From assembly GCA_030536295.1 (NCBI GenBank), contig JAUNQH010000004.1, forward strand, positions 1 through 61,258: 61,258 nt of DNA, in the 5' to 3' direction. The position numbers were made by a program, and so were the translations under genes. This stretch comes from Clostridia bacterium. Lineage in GTDB: Bacteria > Bacillota > Clostridia > Christensenellales > Aristaeellaceae. This document shows positions 46,301 to 56,100 of this stretch, one piece after another. Under the pieces are notes generated by a model, which did not search any database, was not told where the DNA came from, and worked only from the letters and a program-made list of their open reading frames with translations. Within the stretch, counting starts at the first letter, position 1, and each line of letters opens with the position of its first letter.

Positions 46301-48579
46301 GCGAGGCCACAGTGGCCCTGACGCCCGGCAGACCCGCGGACGTCATGCGTGATTACGGCTTCGCGACCAGGGGTATCAGCTATTACACCCTCGATTTCAA
46401 CACGGCACAGTCTCCCATTGAGGAGCTTGTGCAGGTCTTCCCCGTCGCCGGCGGCGCCGGAAGGGGCGATCACAATCTCGTTTACGCGCTGGCCAGGCTG
46501 AAGGGCGCCGAAGGTGAGAGCGACAGCGGAAAGACGGCTTTCCTCGTCGCGGACACGGAAGGCAAAAACCGGCAGACGATCCTGGAAGGCAATATCGCGT
46601 CCTTCCGCTATATTCCCGGTTTCGGCAGCGGCACCGGACTCTTCGCGGTGGCTGACGATCCGGATGACGCCGGCCGCTGCTGCCTGGAGGTCATGGAATA
46701 CACCCTTGACAGCAGCAGCCTGCCGGTCTTCGCCGAACCGCGGGATCTGGGCATACGCATCAGCCCCGCCGGTTATGACCTGGTCGATCTGGGCGCGTCC
46801 CGCGCGCTGTATTATCTGGAATCCGTATCCACGGACGCGAACAGCTACAAGGAAGCGGGCTACAATATCCGCGCCGTGTATCTGGCAACGGGCAGCGACG
46901 AAAACATTTACGCTTCCAGACCTTTCCATCTGGCATCCTTCCGGAGCAGTGACGTCAGCACGGACAACGGCATCTCCTTTATCAGGCTGTATCCGGATGA
47001 CACAGGCTTCATTCAGGGCTTCCTGACGGAAAAGGTCAAAACGGGCGAGACCTTCGTCGAGCGGCTGGCGGACGGAACGACCATAAAATACAAGGATTCC
47101 AAAACGCAGCAGGTGAAGTATTTCACTTTCCGCCAGACACTGCAGGCGGAAGTGCTGGACGCGACGCCGGAGCAGACGCTGGTGCAGCCCGGCGATACGG
47201 TCAATGTCCTTTTCTCCCTGATGAACACGGGCAACATCCCCGCCAGCAAGGTCGAACTGCGCGCATACGCGCAGATGAACGGATCCCCCATGCAGATCCC
47301 GCTGGCCGTGATCTCGGTCAACTGTCAGGATCCGCTGGGTTCAAAAGTCGTTCAGGACGGCATGCCGGAGCTGACCGGATACGCGGCGGTAAGTCCGTAT
47401 GACAGCGTGTCCGACAGCGATATGAACACATTCGCCGTTTCCGAAAGCGGCGTAACGGACGTGTACGCCACCAATGTGCTGATGCCGGATGACACCCGGT
47501 CCTACCGGGCAGGCTTCAGCGTGCCGCGGGATTTCACACCCGGTGAATACCGGATATATGTCACGTTCCGCAGTATGAGCACCCTTGTCACGGTGCAGAG
47601 CAGCCGCCTTGACGCCGTATCGGCCTGGGCAAAAACGCTGAACAATGAGGACGCGCCGCTGCTGGGAGCCGGCCGGCCCATCAACCCCACCGGATTGCAT
47701 ACGCTGACCATGACGATGAGCGAACCGCTGAGCACGAACAGCGGCGCGAATGACGGCATGATGATCACGTCCTATATGCTGGACAACACCCAGGGCTCCG
47801 GCATTACCATGACCGGAAAGGAAGCGGTCAGCGCTTTCGCGACACGCGTATACAATGACACCAACGAGATCCCGGTGGGCGACGCGGATCTGGCCGTCAC
47901 GGGACGCCTGTCCCTGGAGGCAGGCGTGGAGACGGTGCATGTCACGATCCGGAACCTCGGCACGGCGGAAGCGAAGGATATCCGTGTCTCCGCCGCGGTC
48001 GACACCGCTGGGACCTGGCAGAAGGATCTTGCCGGTCTGACGCTCCGGTACAACAAGACCGCGTCCTTTGACATCCCGCTTTCCGAGATCACAAACGGAA
48101 AGACCGGCGATGATCTGATCCTGAAAGTGTCCGGCATATCGGATGAAACGAATCTCGAAAACAACGAGGCTGTTCTGCCCCTGAACCTGGGCTTCCTGAT
48201 CGTAAAGCATCCGGAAGACGTATTCACATCCGCCTCCGGCAGCGCCGAATTCTCGGTCGCGGCACGCGGCGGAAAACAGCCCTACAGCTATCAGTGGCAG
48301 GTCAGCAAGATCGGCCAGAACGGACCGTTCGGCAACATCGAAGGCGCGACGGAGCAGACCCTGAAGCTGAGCAATATCCCCGCCGGAAACAACGGATACT
48401 ATTACCGCGTGATCGTCCGCGACGCGGACGGAAATACGCTGACATCCAACCCGGCGCTGCTGGTGGTCAACCGGCCTCCGCTCACCGGAGACAGCGCGAT
48501 GCCGCTGATGTGGTCCATCCTGCTGATCGCATCCCTGACGGCGGCCGCGGTCATCATCCGCCGCAGGAAAAGAAGCTGA
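43369..48579 (+). CDS. Giant wall-anchored surface protein with degenerate sorting signal
   Basis: A 1736-residue exported protein. The GTG at 43369 follows GGTGAT; the GTG at 43360 is an alternative. The signal peptide is about 1-24 (LLTGILPLNAFA). Visible parts: a helical N-terminal region; a carboxypeptidase-regulatory or prealbumin-like domain (about 229-314, with PIADAKVTI); a large middle region without a recognised domain (about 445-1270); CARDB-like segments (about 1284 and 1507, with IRNLGTAEAKDI); and a C-terminal Ig-like domain (about 1610-1700). The end is PPLTGD (1703-1708), then a hydrophobic helix and RRRKRS, the layout of a sortase signal but with P in place of L. No sortase is in the window. 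The target or ligand is unknown. Confidence 0.85.
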   Translation: MKKLISLFLILTLLTGILPLNAFAAEDTFTLSQEEYDRALRKAGMEAGAWHEGMSWSDSMSAYQKFCWLSDFRDNVVTPARRRYNMALDQADADPSLKTETDAYSLGNIGSVLYVLENKLNYFIFDLETEVNAISNSRSLISDPAASVSDKAATYRRVSAASSRITDLGKELKEGPFPAAWQDQTNDIGKQLDAFFAAADTGAKNNGTLNSLAVNDGTSFDIIILDMSEIGIDVKDSNYKPIADAKVTITAGKTVLTGYTGSNGVVIFPAGAFELDLYNRMYAAIVIEKKGYRIWESQSIRVTAGDGVHALLEQDNGESYVQWATFRGVDIAHDTEQVYYTPENDADQSFKVGVHTYPGKPCTFTLTYTPVNASSPKTITRTVNGTTEGITVLDLTDKWCSVLAPEETVTLACSRDGGPVTFSRTSGITTSKAVVDLPKKEITGIPSYVPGTSFDLDIPLNLPGLKNLRFSMAAPWELLGIPAVHFAVTPEGNFTLSIAVASANKYIDGVSKSEWKTVNSKETMEKWSDFITGEEKLADIAMGTTRRDGARQQTMSLLKSKIMASFCVLLSGKFTENKNALRTEDRYNGSLDLFFSAALDAMISFNSPFMAGPVPCYVGFDLSFGLQAGVDLPFTFTSGSTGITSFSEWHNIRFGSEDLDIIISPRVSLAAFAGAGVKGLAGIYLRGYAGLSVNLHIRPMNSQSKFTPEITLNAGLQIVAEFLFWSVKATIWDRSWRYPSKNASQNGIMLSAGNGLTGGDDDVHYTEAQVSDLSMVTGATNYRTVKLGDDFYAFWIADKVVEGVSRPWLNCAKITAGNGSVTSSPMDLPYLYVTHETSPTRQRKIDELVKVVDFDVTTTDELTVREGDLDMITLAVTFEKYRTVREFPNRRFEITGYTTDFYCIVFFGNGSVQQYSTKGSGFTDETVDSMPTGTVVSIAYDHQEGTESGRQGGEHADFYYKLMCATTFQSNPTKVFGGEATVALTPGRPADVMRDYGFATRGISYYTLDFNTAQSPIEELVQVFPVAGGAGRGDHNLVYALARLKGAEGESDSGKTAFLVADTEGKNRQTILEGNIASFRYIPGFGSGTGLFAVADDPDDAGRCCLEVMEYTLDSSSLPVFAEPRDLGIRISPAGYDLVDLGASRALYYLESVSTDANSYKEAGYNIRAVYLATGSDENIYASRPFHLASFRSSDVSTDNGISFIRLYPDDTGFIQGFLTEKVKTGETFVERLADGTTIKYKDSKTQQVKYFTFRQTLQAEVLDATPEQTLVQPGDTVNVLFSLMNTGNIPASKVELRAYAQMNGSPMQIPLAVISVNCQDPLGSKVVQDGMPELTGYAAVSPYDSVSDSDMNTFAVSESGVTDVYATNVLMPDDTRSYRAGFSVPRDFTPGEYRIYVTFRSMSTLVTVQSSRLDAVSAWAKTLNNEDAPLLGAGRPINPTGLHTLTMTMSEPLSTNSGANDGMMITSYMLDNTQGSGITMTGKEAVSAFATRVYNDTNEIPVGDADLAVTGRLSLEAGVETVHVTIRNLGTAEAKDIRVSAAVDTAGTWQKDLAGLTLRYNKTASFDIPLSEITNGKTGDDLILKVSGISDETNLENNEAVLPLNLGFLIVKHPEDVFTSASGSAEFSVAARGGKQPYSYQWQVSKIGQNGPFGNIEGATEQTLKLSNIPAGNNGYYYRVIVRDADGNTLTSNPALLVVNRPPLTGDSAMPLMWSILLIASLTAAAVIIRRRKRS

Positions 48580-48600
48580 TCTCTCCCGCTGAATATAAAA

Positions 48601-48645
48601 ACAGTTCCCGGTCCTCCTGATATGCAGGAGACCGGGAACTGTTTT
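48601..48645. terminator. Bidirectional terminator between the surface protein gene and pyrI
   Basis: Strong stem ACAGTTCCCGGT...CTCCTG / CAGGAG...ACCGGGAACTGT (one unpaired C), ATATG loop, five T on the plus strand and a matching T-run on the minus strand. Confidence 0.92.
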
Positions 48646-48671
48646 TCATTCTTCAGGCACACTTGCCGTTG

Positions 48672-49094
48672 TCAGATCACGGAAGCTTTTGTTTCACAGT
48701 ACATGCAGCGGTATTCCTTGTTGTCCGCGTCCGTGAGAAGGAAGACCTGCGCCAGCTCCTGCTCACAGGAGGTGATGCAGCGGGGATTTTTGCAGCGGAT
48801 AACATTGGTCAGGCGCGCGGGCATGCCGATCGTCTTTTTCTCGATCAGGATCCCGTCCCGGATCACGTTGACCGTGGCGCCGGGATCCACATAGCCGATC
48901 ACATCCAGATCGACCGGGATATCCGCGTCCACCTTGATGATGTCCTTCTTCCCCATCTTGCCGCTGACCACGTTTTTGATAATGGCCACGGAAACATCCA
49001 GCTTGTCCAGCCCCAGCAGGTCATACAGCTTCATGCCGCTGCCCGCGGAGATATGGTCGATCACGATGCCGTTGCGGATGGAATCGATATTCAC
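48672..49094 (-). CDS. pyrI: Aspartate carbamoyltransferase regulatory chain
   Basis: PyrI binds CTP or ATP and gives allosteric control to the PyrB catalytic trimer. The 140-residue protein opens [14 protein letters not shown]. Its zinc domain has Cys101, Cys106, Cys130 and Cys133 (C-x4-C, C-x2-C), as expected. The start is a GTG overlapping the pyrB stop (GTGA), with AGGAGG upstream; the open frame to 49175 is rejected. It is the last gene of the operon, before the bidirectional terminator. The presence of pyrI indicates class B aspartate transcarbamoylase regulation by CTP. Confidence 0.97.
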   Translation of the reverse strand: MNIDSIRNGIVIDHISAGSGMKLYDLLGLDKLDVSVAIIKNVVSGKMGKKDIIKVDADIPVDLDVIGYVDPGATVNVIRDGILIEKKTIGMPARLTNVIRCKNPRCITSCEQELAQVFLLTDADNKEYRCMYCETKASVI

Positions 49095-50014
49095 AGCGTG
49101 CCCGCCTCCTTCAGCAGTTTCAGGATCAGCGCCATGCGCATGTATTTGCCGTTCAGCGCCTGTTTGAAGTAGCATGCCCGGGGATCGTCATCCACAGCCA
49201 CGCTGATCTCGTTCACACGGGGCAGCGGATGCATGATGCACAGATCCTCTTTGGCGATCTTCAGCTTTTCGGGCGTCAGGACATAGCTGTCCTTCAGCCG
49301 CAGATAATCCTCTTCGTTGAAAAAGCGTTCCCGCTGCACGCGGGTCATATACAGGATGTCCAGCTCCGGCAGCGCCGAGGTGAGATCGGTGGTCTGCGTA
49401 TACGGGATATTCCTTTTTTTGAGCGCGTCATTCTTCACATAGCTCGGCACCTTCAGCTCCTCCGGGCTGATCAGCACGAACTTCAGCCCTTCATAGCGGC
49501 TCAGCGCGGCGATCAGGGAATGTACGGTACGCCCGAACTTCAGGTCGCCGCACAGGCCGACGGTCAGACCGTTCAGGCTGCCCTTTTCCCGCCGGATGGT
49601 CAGCAGATCCGCCAGCGTCTGCGTGGGATGGCAGTGGCCGCCGTCACCGGCGTTGATCACGGGGATGCTCGCGCTGTGCGCCGCCACCAGCGCCGCGCCT
49701 TCCTTGGGATGGCGCATGGCGATGATATCCGCGTAGCAGGAAACGACCTTCACTGTATCAGACACGCTCTCGCCCTTGGAAGCGGATGAGGACGCGGCGT
49801 CGGTCACGCTGAGCACATTGCCGCCCAGCTCATACATTGCCGCCTCAAAGCTCAGCCTTGTGCGGGTGCTGGGTTCGAAAAACAGCGTGGCCAGCTTTTT
49901 CCCGCGGCACGCGTCACTGTATTTTTTCCCGTTCGCGATGATATCCGCCGCGGTATCCATCAGCTCATCCAGCTCCGCGGTGCTCAGATCCGTGATATCG
50001 ATCAGGCTTCTCAT
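49091..50014 (-). CDS. pyrB: Aspartate carbamoyltransferase catalytic chain
   Basis: Joins carbamoyl phosphate and aspartate. The 307-residue protein has the carbamoyl-phosphate motif STRTR (49-53) in [16 protein letters not shown], then HPTQTLADL and a [13 protein letters not shown] loop typical of PyrB. Its start overlaps pyrE by 4 bases and its stop overlaps pyrI by 4. It forms the holoenzyme with PyrI. Confidence 0.98.
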   Translation of the reverse strand: MRSLIDITDLSTAELDELMDTAADIIANGKKYSDACRGKKLATLFFEPSTRTRLSFEAAMYELGGNVLSVTDAASSSASKGESVSDTVKVVSCYADIIAMRHPKEGAALVAAHSASIPVINAGDGGHCHPTQTLADLLTIRREKGSLNGLTVGLCGDLKFGRTVHSLIAALSRYEGLKFVLISPEELKVPSYVKNDALKKRNIPYTQTTDLTSALPELDILYMTRVQRERFFNEEDYLRLKDSYVLTPEKLKIAKEDLCIMHPLPRVNEISVAVDDDPRACYFKQALNGKYMRMALILKLLKEAGTL

Positions 50015-50658
50015 TTCGCGCCTCCGATCCAGCTCTCATCGGACGGATCGTTACGGAAAGCGATCAGCCGGGCGATGTCTTCGGGCCTGATATAGCCTTC
50101 CTTTGCCGCTTCCTCCGCGATGGTGTCGAAATCAGTCAGGGATACATTCTTCACATCCGCCGCCGCGAGACGCTCCAGGCCCTTCTTCATACCGTAAGTG
50201 AAGATGGACACGATGCCGAGCACCTCCGCGCCGGCCTCACGCAGCACATTCACGACCTCCAGCACGCTGCCGCCGGTGGAGATCAGGTCTTCTACCACAA
50301 CGACCTTCTGCCCGGCCTCCAGCTTGCCTTCGATCTGGTTCTGGCGGCCGTGGTCCTTAGCGCCGGAGCGGACATAGCCCATGGGCAGGCCCATGAGATG
50401 CGCGGTGATCGCGGCATGCGCGATGCCCGCTGTGGAGGTGCCCATCAGCACTTCGGCATCGGGATAATGCGCGCGGATCAGCTCCGCCAGGCCTTCCTCA
50501 ACGTCCGTACGGACGGCGGGCGCGGTCAGCGTGAGGCGGTTGTCACAATAAACGGGACTCTTGATGCCGCTGGCCCAGGTAAAGGGCTCTTCCGGACGGA
50601 AGAAGACGGCGCGGATTGAAAGAAGATCCTTTGCGATGGTCTGCTGCAGATTGCTCAT
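50011..50658 (-). CDS. pyrE: Orotate phosphoribosyltransferase
   Basis: Converts orotate and PRPP to OMP. The 215-residue protein has [17 protein letters not shown] near the N-terminus and the PRPP loop [13 protein letters not shown]. The ATG at 50658 follows AGGAGG (9-base spacing); six upstream codons to 50676 are rejected. It follows pyrF across a 119-base gap that carries direct repeats rather than a terminator, so read-through is likely. It overlaps pyrB by 4 bases. Confidence 0.97.
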   Translation of the reverse strand: MSNLQQTIAKDLLSIRAVFFRPEEPFTWASGIKSPVYCDNRLTLTAPAVRTDVEEGLAELIRAHYPDAEVLMGTSTAGIAHAAITAHLMGLPMGYVRSGAKDHGRQNQIEGKLEAGQKVVVVEDLISTGGSVLEVVNVLREAGAEVLGIVSIFTYGMKKGLERLAAADVKNVSLTDFDTIAEEAAKEGYIRPEDIARLIAFRNDPSDESWIGGAK

Positions 50659-50675
50659 GCCACATTTCCTCCTCA

Positions 50676-50692
50676 TACACCTTATAAACCTT
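50676..50692 (-). repeat. 17-base direct repeat, copy 1
   Basis: TACACCTTATAAACCTT on the plus strand, exact copy of 50752-50768, immediately upstream of the pyrE ribosome site. Confidence 0.7.
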
Positions 50693-50751
50693 CAAACCCA
50701 TTGTCCCCTGCCGGATCAGAATCGTCCGCAACAAAGGGACCATACACCTTT

Positions 50752-50768
50752 TACACCTTATAAACCTT
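50752..50768 (-). repeat. 17-base direct repeat, copy 2, with adjoining partial copies
   Basis: Exact second copy, flanked by shorter TACACCTTTT units at 50743 and 50768 that run into the pyrF stop codon. A related unit, TACACCTTTTAAACCT, follows asnA at 9618-9633. Confidence 0.7.
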
Positions 50769-50777
50769 TACACCTTT

Positions 50778-51482
50778 TTAAACCTCATCACAGAACTCCC
50801 GCACGCAGCGCTCATAAGCGGCAACGGGATCCTCCGCGGCGGTGATGGGGCGGCCGACAACGATATAATCAGAACCGACGCGCTTTGCCTCTGCCGGGGT
50901 CATGACCCGCTTCTGGTCCCCGGCGTCCCCGTCGGCAAACCGTACACCGGGCGTTACGGTAATGAAATCCTTCCCGCATGCTTCATGCACGCCCGCGGCT
51001 TCCAGCGGGGAGCAGACCACGCCGTCCAGCCCCGATTTGCGCGCGTTCATGGCGTAATGCGCCACCACATCGGCCATGAGTTCGCGGATCAGCAGATCTT
51101 TTTCCATCGCTTCCTGGTCCGTGCTGGTCAGCTGCGTCACGGCGATCAGCAGCGGCCGTGTTCCGTCGGGCCGGGTCAGGCCTTCCAGCGCCGCCTCCAT
51201 CATCCGGCAGGTGCCCGCGGCATGCAGGTTGGTGATATCCACATCCAGATCCCGCAGCACGGTCATGGCCTTTTTCACGGTGTTCGGAATGTCATGCAGC
51301 TTCAGATCCAGGAAGATCTTATGCCCTCTGCGCTTGATCTCCCGCACGATGGCAGGTCCCTCCGCGTAAAACAGCTCCATACCGATCTTCACGAAAGGCT
51401 TCCGGCCGGTGAACCGGTCCAGAAACGCGAAGGTCTGCTCCGCGCTCGCGAAGTCGCATGCCACGATAACGTCCTTACCCAT
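50778..51482 (-). CDS. pyrF: Orotidine 5'-phosphate decarboxylase
   Basis: Makes UMP from OMP. The 234-residue protein has VACDFASAE at the N-terminus (first Asp), KIGMELFYAEG with the active-site Lys, the catalytic FLDLKLHDIPNTV with the Asp-x-Lys-x-x-Asp pattern, and VTPGVRF. It overlaps the pyrD stop by 8 bases. It is the short bacterial type. Confidence 0.97.
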   Translation of the reverse strand: MGKDVIVACDFASAEQTFAFLDRFTGRKPFVKIGMELFYAEGPAIVREIKRRGHKIFLDLKLHDIPNTVKKAMTVLRDLDVDITNLHAAGTCRMMEAALEGLTRPDGTRPLLIAVTQLTSTDQEAMEKDLLIRELMADVVAHYAMNARKSGLDGVVCSPLEAAGVHEACGKDFITVTPGVRFADGDAGDQKRVMTPAEAKRVGSDYIVVGRPITAAEDPVAAYERCVREFCDEV

Positions 51483-52377
51483 TGATGTTCCCTCCTGTCA
51501 GTTCCTTCAGCGTTCCTATATGATACCGGTCCATCACTTCCGGCAGGCGGAGAATGATATCCCGGCAGACAAACGGATCCCTCAGGTTCGCGGCGCCGAT
51601 CTCGACCGCGGCCGCGCCCGCGCACATCATTTCCAGCACATCCTCCGCGGTGGATACGCCGCCCATGCCGATCACCGGGATCTTCACCGCCCGGCAGACC
51701 TGCCACACCATGCGCAGCGCCACGGGGAAGATCGCCGGGCCGGAAAAGCCGCCCATGGTATTGGCGATCACGGGTCTGCGCGTTTTCAGGTCGATGCGCA
51801 TGCCCAGCAGTGTGTTGATCAGGCTGATGCCGTCCGCGCCGGCATCCTCGCAGGCCTTCGCGATGGCGGTGATATCCGTCACATTCGGGCTCAGCTTCAT
51901 GATCACCGGCTTCGAGGTCACCTTCTTCACGGCGCGCGTGACCTCCGCCGCCGCTTTCGGATCGGTGCCGAAGCTCATGCCGCCGCCGTGCACATTGGGA
52001 CAGCTGATATTGACCTCCAGCCAGCCCACCTGCTCACAGGCGTCCAGCAGGCGGCAGGTCTCCGCGTATTCCTCAACGGAGAATCCGCTCACATTGGCCA
52101 TGACCGGCTTGCGGAAATACCGCTTCATCTCCGGCAGCTCCGTATCGATCACATGCTTCACGCCCGGGTTCTGCAGGCCCACCGCGTTGATCATGCCCGC
52201 GGTGCATTCCGCGATGCGCGGCGTCGGGTTCCCGAACCGCGGCTCCAGCGTGGTGCCCTTGAATGAGAACGTGCCCAGGCAGTTGATGTCATACAGCTCC
52301 GCGAATTCCCGGCCGAACCCGAAGGTGCCGCTGGCGGGGATCACCGGGTTATCCAGCTCAATGCCGCAGAGCGTCAC
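51475..52377 (-). CDS. pyrD: Dihydroorotate dehydrogenase B, catalytic subunit
   Basis: FMN enzyme that oxidises dihydroorotate to orotate, passing electrons to the PyrK subunit and NAD. The 300-residue protein has NPVIPASGTFGFGREF, NAVGLQNPG, and the class 1B active-site Cys in NISCPNVHGG; IGMGGVSTAEDVLEMM binds FMN. The frame is open to 52476, overlapping pyrK. I chose the GTG at 52377, just after the pyrK stop; a CTG at 52383 is also possible. It sits between pyrK and pyrF. Confidence 0.94.
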   Translation of the reverse strand: MTLCGIELDNPVIPASGTFGFGREFAELYDINCLGTFSFKGTTLEPRFGNPTPRIAECTAGMINAVGLQNPGVKHVIDTELPEMKRYFRKPVMANVSGFSVEEYAETCRLLDACEQVGWLEVNISCPNVHGGGMSFGTDPKAAAEVTRAVKKVTSKPVIMKLSPNVTDITAIAKACEDAGADGISLINTLLGMRIDLKTRRPVIANTMGGFSGPAIFPVALRMVWQVCRAVKIPVIGMGGVSTAEDVLEMMCAGAAAVEIGAANLRDPFVCRDIILRLPEVMDRYHIGTLKELTGGNING

Positions 52378-52379
52378 AC

Positions 52380-53114
52380 TCAGTCTTCCCACAGGATCTC
52401 CCCCTTTTCCAGCACCGGCCCGTCCTTGCAGACGCGCTTGTATCCGGTGATCGTTCTGCAGCTGCAGCCCATGCACGCGCCGAAGCCGCAGCCCATCCGC
52501 TCCTCAAAGCTGAACTGGCCGTCCGTCGCCGTTTTGCGGTACACAGCCTTCAGCATGGGTTCGGGCCCGCAGGTATAGAAATAGCTGTAAGCGTCCGGCA
52601 GCGCGTCGGTCACGAAGCCCTTCACGCCATAGCTTCCGTCCGCCGTCGCGATCGTGACATCGCATCCCAGGGCGCGGAACGCCTCCTCGCAGAAGACCTC
52701 TGACGCCGTGTTGAAGCCCAGCACGACGCTGACCTTCTTTCCCGCGGCGCGCAGGCGCTTCGCCGCCAGATACAGCGGCGGCACGCCGACACCGCCGCCC
52801 AGCAGCAGCGGCGCGTCACCGGCTTTCTCCAGGTCATAGCCGTTGCCGAGCCCGGTCAGCACATCCAGCGTTTCGCCCGCGGTCATGCGGCTCATCCGCT
52901 CCGTGCCCGTGCCGACGGCCTTGTAAATGATCGTCACGTCCTTTTCGGACACATCATACACCGAGATCGGCCGGCGCAGAAACAGCCCGTCCAGCCGGAT
53001 GTTGATAAACTGCCCCGCCGCGGTGACCGCCGAGGTATCCCCGGCCAGCGTCATCCGGAACACGTTCGCGGTCAGCGCCGTGTTCTCCGTGATCGTAAAG
53101 ATGCTCTGCTTCAT
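52380..53114 (-). CDS. pyrK: Dihydroorotate dehydrogenase B, electron transfer subunit
   Basis: An FAD and 2Fe-2S protein that carries electrons from PyrD to NAD. The 244-residue protein has a ferredoxin-reductase-like FAD domain (FLRRPISVYD), an NAD domain (LLLGGGVGVPPLYLAA), and the C-terminal iron-sulfur cysteines in CGFGACMGCSC plus a later Cys. The ATG at 53114 follows GAGGAGA; the GTG at 53126, which overlaps carB, is less likely. Confidence 0.97.
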   Translation of the reverse strand: MKQSIFTITENTALTANVFRMTLAGDTSAVTAAGQFINIRLDGLFLRRPISVYDVSEKDVTIIYKAVGTGTERMSRMTAGETLDVLTGLGNGYDLEKAGDAPLLLGGGVGVPPLYLAAKRLRAAGKKVSVVLGFNTASEVFCEEAFRALGCDVTIATADGSYGVKGFVTDALPDAYSYFYTCGPEPMLKAVYRKTATDGQFSFEERMGCGFGACMGCSCRTITGYKRVCKDGPVLEKGEILWED

Positions 53115-53122
53115 CGTTCTCC

Positions 53123-56100
53123 TCACGCGTCGATCGTTGAGATCGTCAGTGTCGTTTCCTCCAGCACATCCAGCAGCACCCGCACCGTATCCAGTGAGGT
53201 GAAGATGGTCGCGTTGTTCTCCGTAGCGCAGCGGCGGATCTTCACGCCGTCCGAGTAGGGCGCGGCCGCCGCGATATCCCGGGTGTTCAGGATATACGCG
53301 ATGTGACCCTGCCGGATGGACTCGTAGATCTCGTCGCTGCCTTCGCTCAGCTTCTTCAGCACATGCGTGCGGATGCCGTGCTCCTTCAGGAAGGCCGCGG
53401 TGCCGGCGGTCGCTTCGATATTGAAGCCCAGGTTGTAGAACCGGCGGATCAGGGGCAGCGCTTCCTCCTTGTCGCCGTCGGCAATGGTCGCGAACACGGT
53501 GCCGTAGTTGCGGATCCGGGTCCCGGCTGCCTGCAGCGCCTTGTACAGCGCGCGGTTCAGCTTGTCGTCATAGCCGATGGCCTCGCCGGTGGATTTCATC
53601 TCCGGGCTCAGGTAGGCGTCCAGACCCTTGATCTTGTTGAAGCTGAAGACCGGCACCTTCACGTAATAGCGCTTCTTTTCCTCCGGATACAGGTCAAAGA
53701 TGCCCTGTTCCTTGAGGCTCTTTCCGAGGATGACCTCGGTCGCGATGTCCGCCAGCGACCAGCCCGTGCTCTTGCTGAGGAAGGGCACCGTACGGCTGGA
53801 GCGGGGGTTCACTTCGATAATATACACATCATTGTGCTCATCCACGATGAACTGGATATTGTACAGGCCCACGATGCCGATCCCCGGGCCCAGCTTCTTC
53901 GCGTACTGCAGGATCGTGCCGCGCACCTTGTCCGGAATGGAGAAGGTGGGATACACGCTGATGGAGTCGCCGCTGTGGATGCCGGTGCGCTCGACCAGCT
54001 CCATGATGCCGGGCACAAACACGTCCCTGCCGTCGCAGATGGCGTCCACCTCGACCTCCTTGCCGCGGATGTACTTATCCACCAGCACGGGCTTGTCCGC
54101 GTCGATCTCAACGGCGGTCTTCAGATAATGCCGCAGCTGTTCCTCGTTCGCCACGATCTGCATGGCGCGGCCGCCCAGCACGAAGCTCGGGCGCACCAGC
54201 ACCGGGTAGCCGATCTCCGCAGCGGCGGCAACGCCGTCCTCGATCGCGGTGACCGCGCGGCCCTTCGGCTGCGGAATGCCCAGCTCCAGCAGGATCTTTT
54301 CAAAGCTGTCCCGGTTCTCGGCACGCTCGATCGCCTCGCAGTCCGTGCCGATGATCTTCACGCCGCGGTCGAAAAGCGGCTGCGCCAGATTGATGGCGGT
54401 CTGGCCGCCAAGGGACGCGATCACGCCCTCAGGCTGCTCAAAATCGATGATCGCCATCACATCCTCGGGCGTCAGGGGCTCGAAGTACAGCTTGTCCGCG
54501 GTGGTATAGTCCGTGGATACGGTCTCCGGGTTGTTGTTGATGATGATCGCTTCATACCCTGCGCGGCGGATCGTCTGCACCGCGTGCACGGTGGAATAGT
54601 CAAACTCCACGCCCTGACCGATGCGGATAGGGCCCGCGCCGAGCACAACGATCTTCTTTTTGTCCGTCAGGCGGCTCTCATTCTTTCCGGTGTAGGAGGA
54701 GTAGAGATAAGCGATATATTTGCCGGTATGCAGGGTATCCACCATGCGGAACACGGGGATGATGCCCGCGCGCTTCCGCATCGCGTATACATCCGTTTCC
54801 TTCATGTTCCACAGGGAGGCGATATACTTGTCCGAGAAACCGGTGATCTTGGCCTCCCGCAGGGCCTGCTCATCCCCGGGTGCGGCCGCGAGGCGCTTCT
54901 CCCCTTCCACGATCTCCTTAAAGGATTCGAGGAAGAGCTCGGTGATCATCGTCACCTCGTGCAGCTTCTCCACGGTCACGCCGCGGCGCAGCAGCTCGAA
55001 GACCGCGTATACATTGTCATCGCGGAAATCGGCGATATACGCCAGCAGCGCGTCCGTATCCATTTTGTCAAACTTCGCCATATGGAAGTGGCATACGCCG
55101 ATCTCCAGGCTGCGCACGGACTTGAGCATGCACTCCGTCAGCGTGGAGCCGATGCCCATCACCTCACCGGTCGCCTTCATCTGGGTGCCCAGCGTGTTCG
55201 GCGCGTCCGAGAACTTGTCAAAGGGGAAGCGCGGGAACTTGGCCACGATGTAATCCAGCTTCGGTTCGGTCGCGGCGGTGCCGCCCGCCACCGGGATCTC
55301 CTCCAGCGTCATGCCGAGCGCGATCTTCGCGGTCACGCGGGCGATGGGATAGCCGCTGGCCTTGCTCGCCAGGGCGGACGAGCGGCTGACCCGCGGGTTG
55401 ACCTCGATCAGCCAGTACTGCCCGCTCACCGGGTCAAACGCGTACTGCACATTGCAGCCGCCCTCGATCTTCAGCTCGCGGATGATCTTCAGGGCGCTGT
55501 CATTCATCATCTTCAGCTCGGCGTCCGTCAGGCTCAGGATCGGCGCCACCACGATGGAGTCACCGGTATGCACACCCACGGGATCCACGTTTTCCATGCC
55601 GCAGATGGTGATGGCATGATCCGCGGAGTCGCGCATGACTTCAAACTCGATCTCGCGGCAGCCCTTCACGCTCTTCTCGATCAGCACCTGATGCACGGGG
55701 CTCAGGCGGAAGGCGTTCGTGCCGATCCCGACCAGCTCATTTTCATCGGAAGCAAATCCGCCGCCGGTGCCGCCCAGCGTGAACGCGGGCCGCAGCACCA
55801 CGGGATAGCCGATCTCAAGCGCGGCCGCCTTCGCCTCTTCCAGATCATAGGTGATGCGGCTCGGGATCACGGGCTCACCGATGCTCTCGCACATTTCCTT
55901 GAACAGCTCGCGGTCCTCCGCGCGCTCGATGCTCTCCGCCGGGGTGCCCAGCAGCTCGGTGCCGCACTCCTTCAGCACGCCCTTTCTGGACAGCTGCATC
56001 GCCAGGTTCAGGCCGGTCTGGCCGCCGATGCCGGGCACGATCGCGTCCGGACGCTCGTAGCGCAGGATGCGGGCGACATACTCCAGCGTCAGGGGCTCCA

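Noticed and set aside
45280..46929. Minus-strand open frame of 549 codons
   Set aside because: Antisense to the giant surface protein, with no independent start signal or domain.
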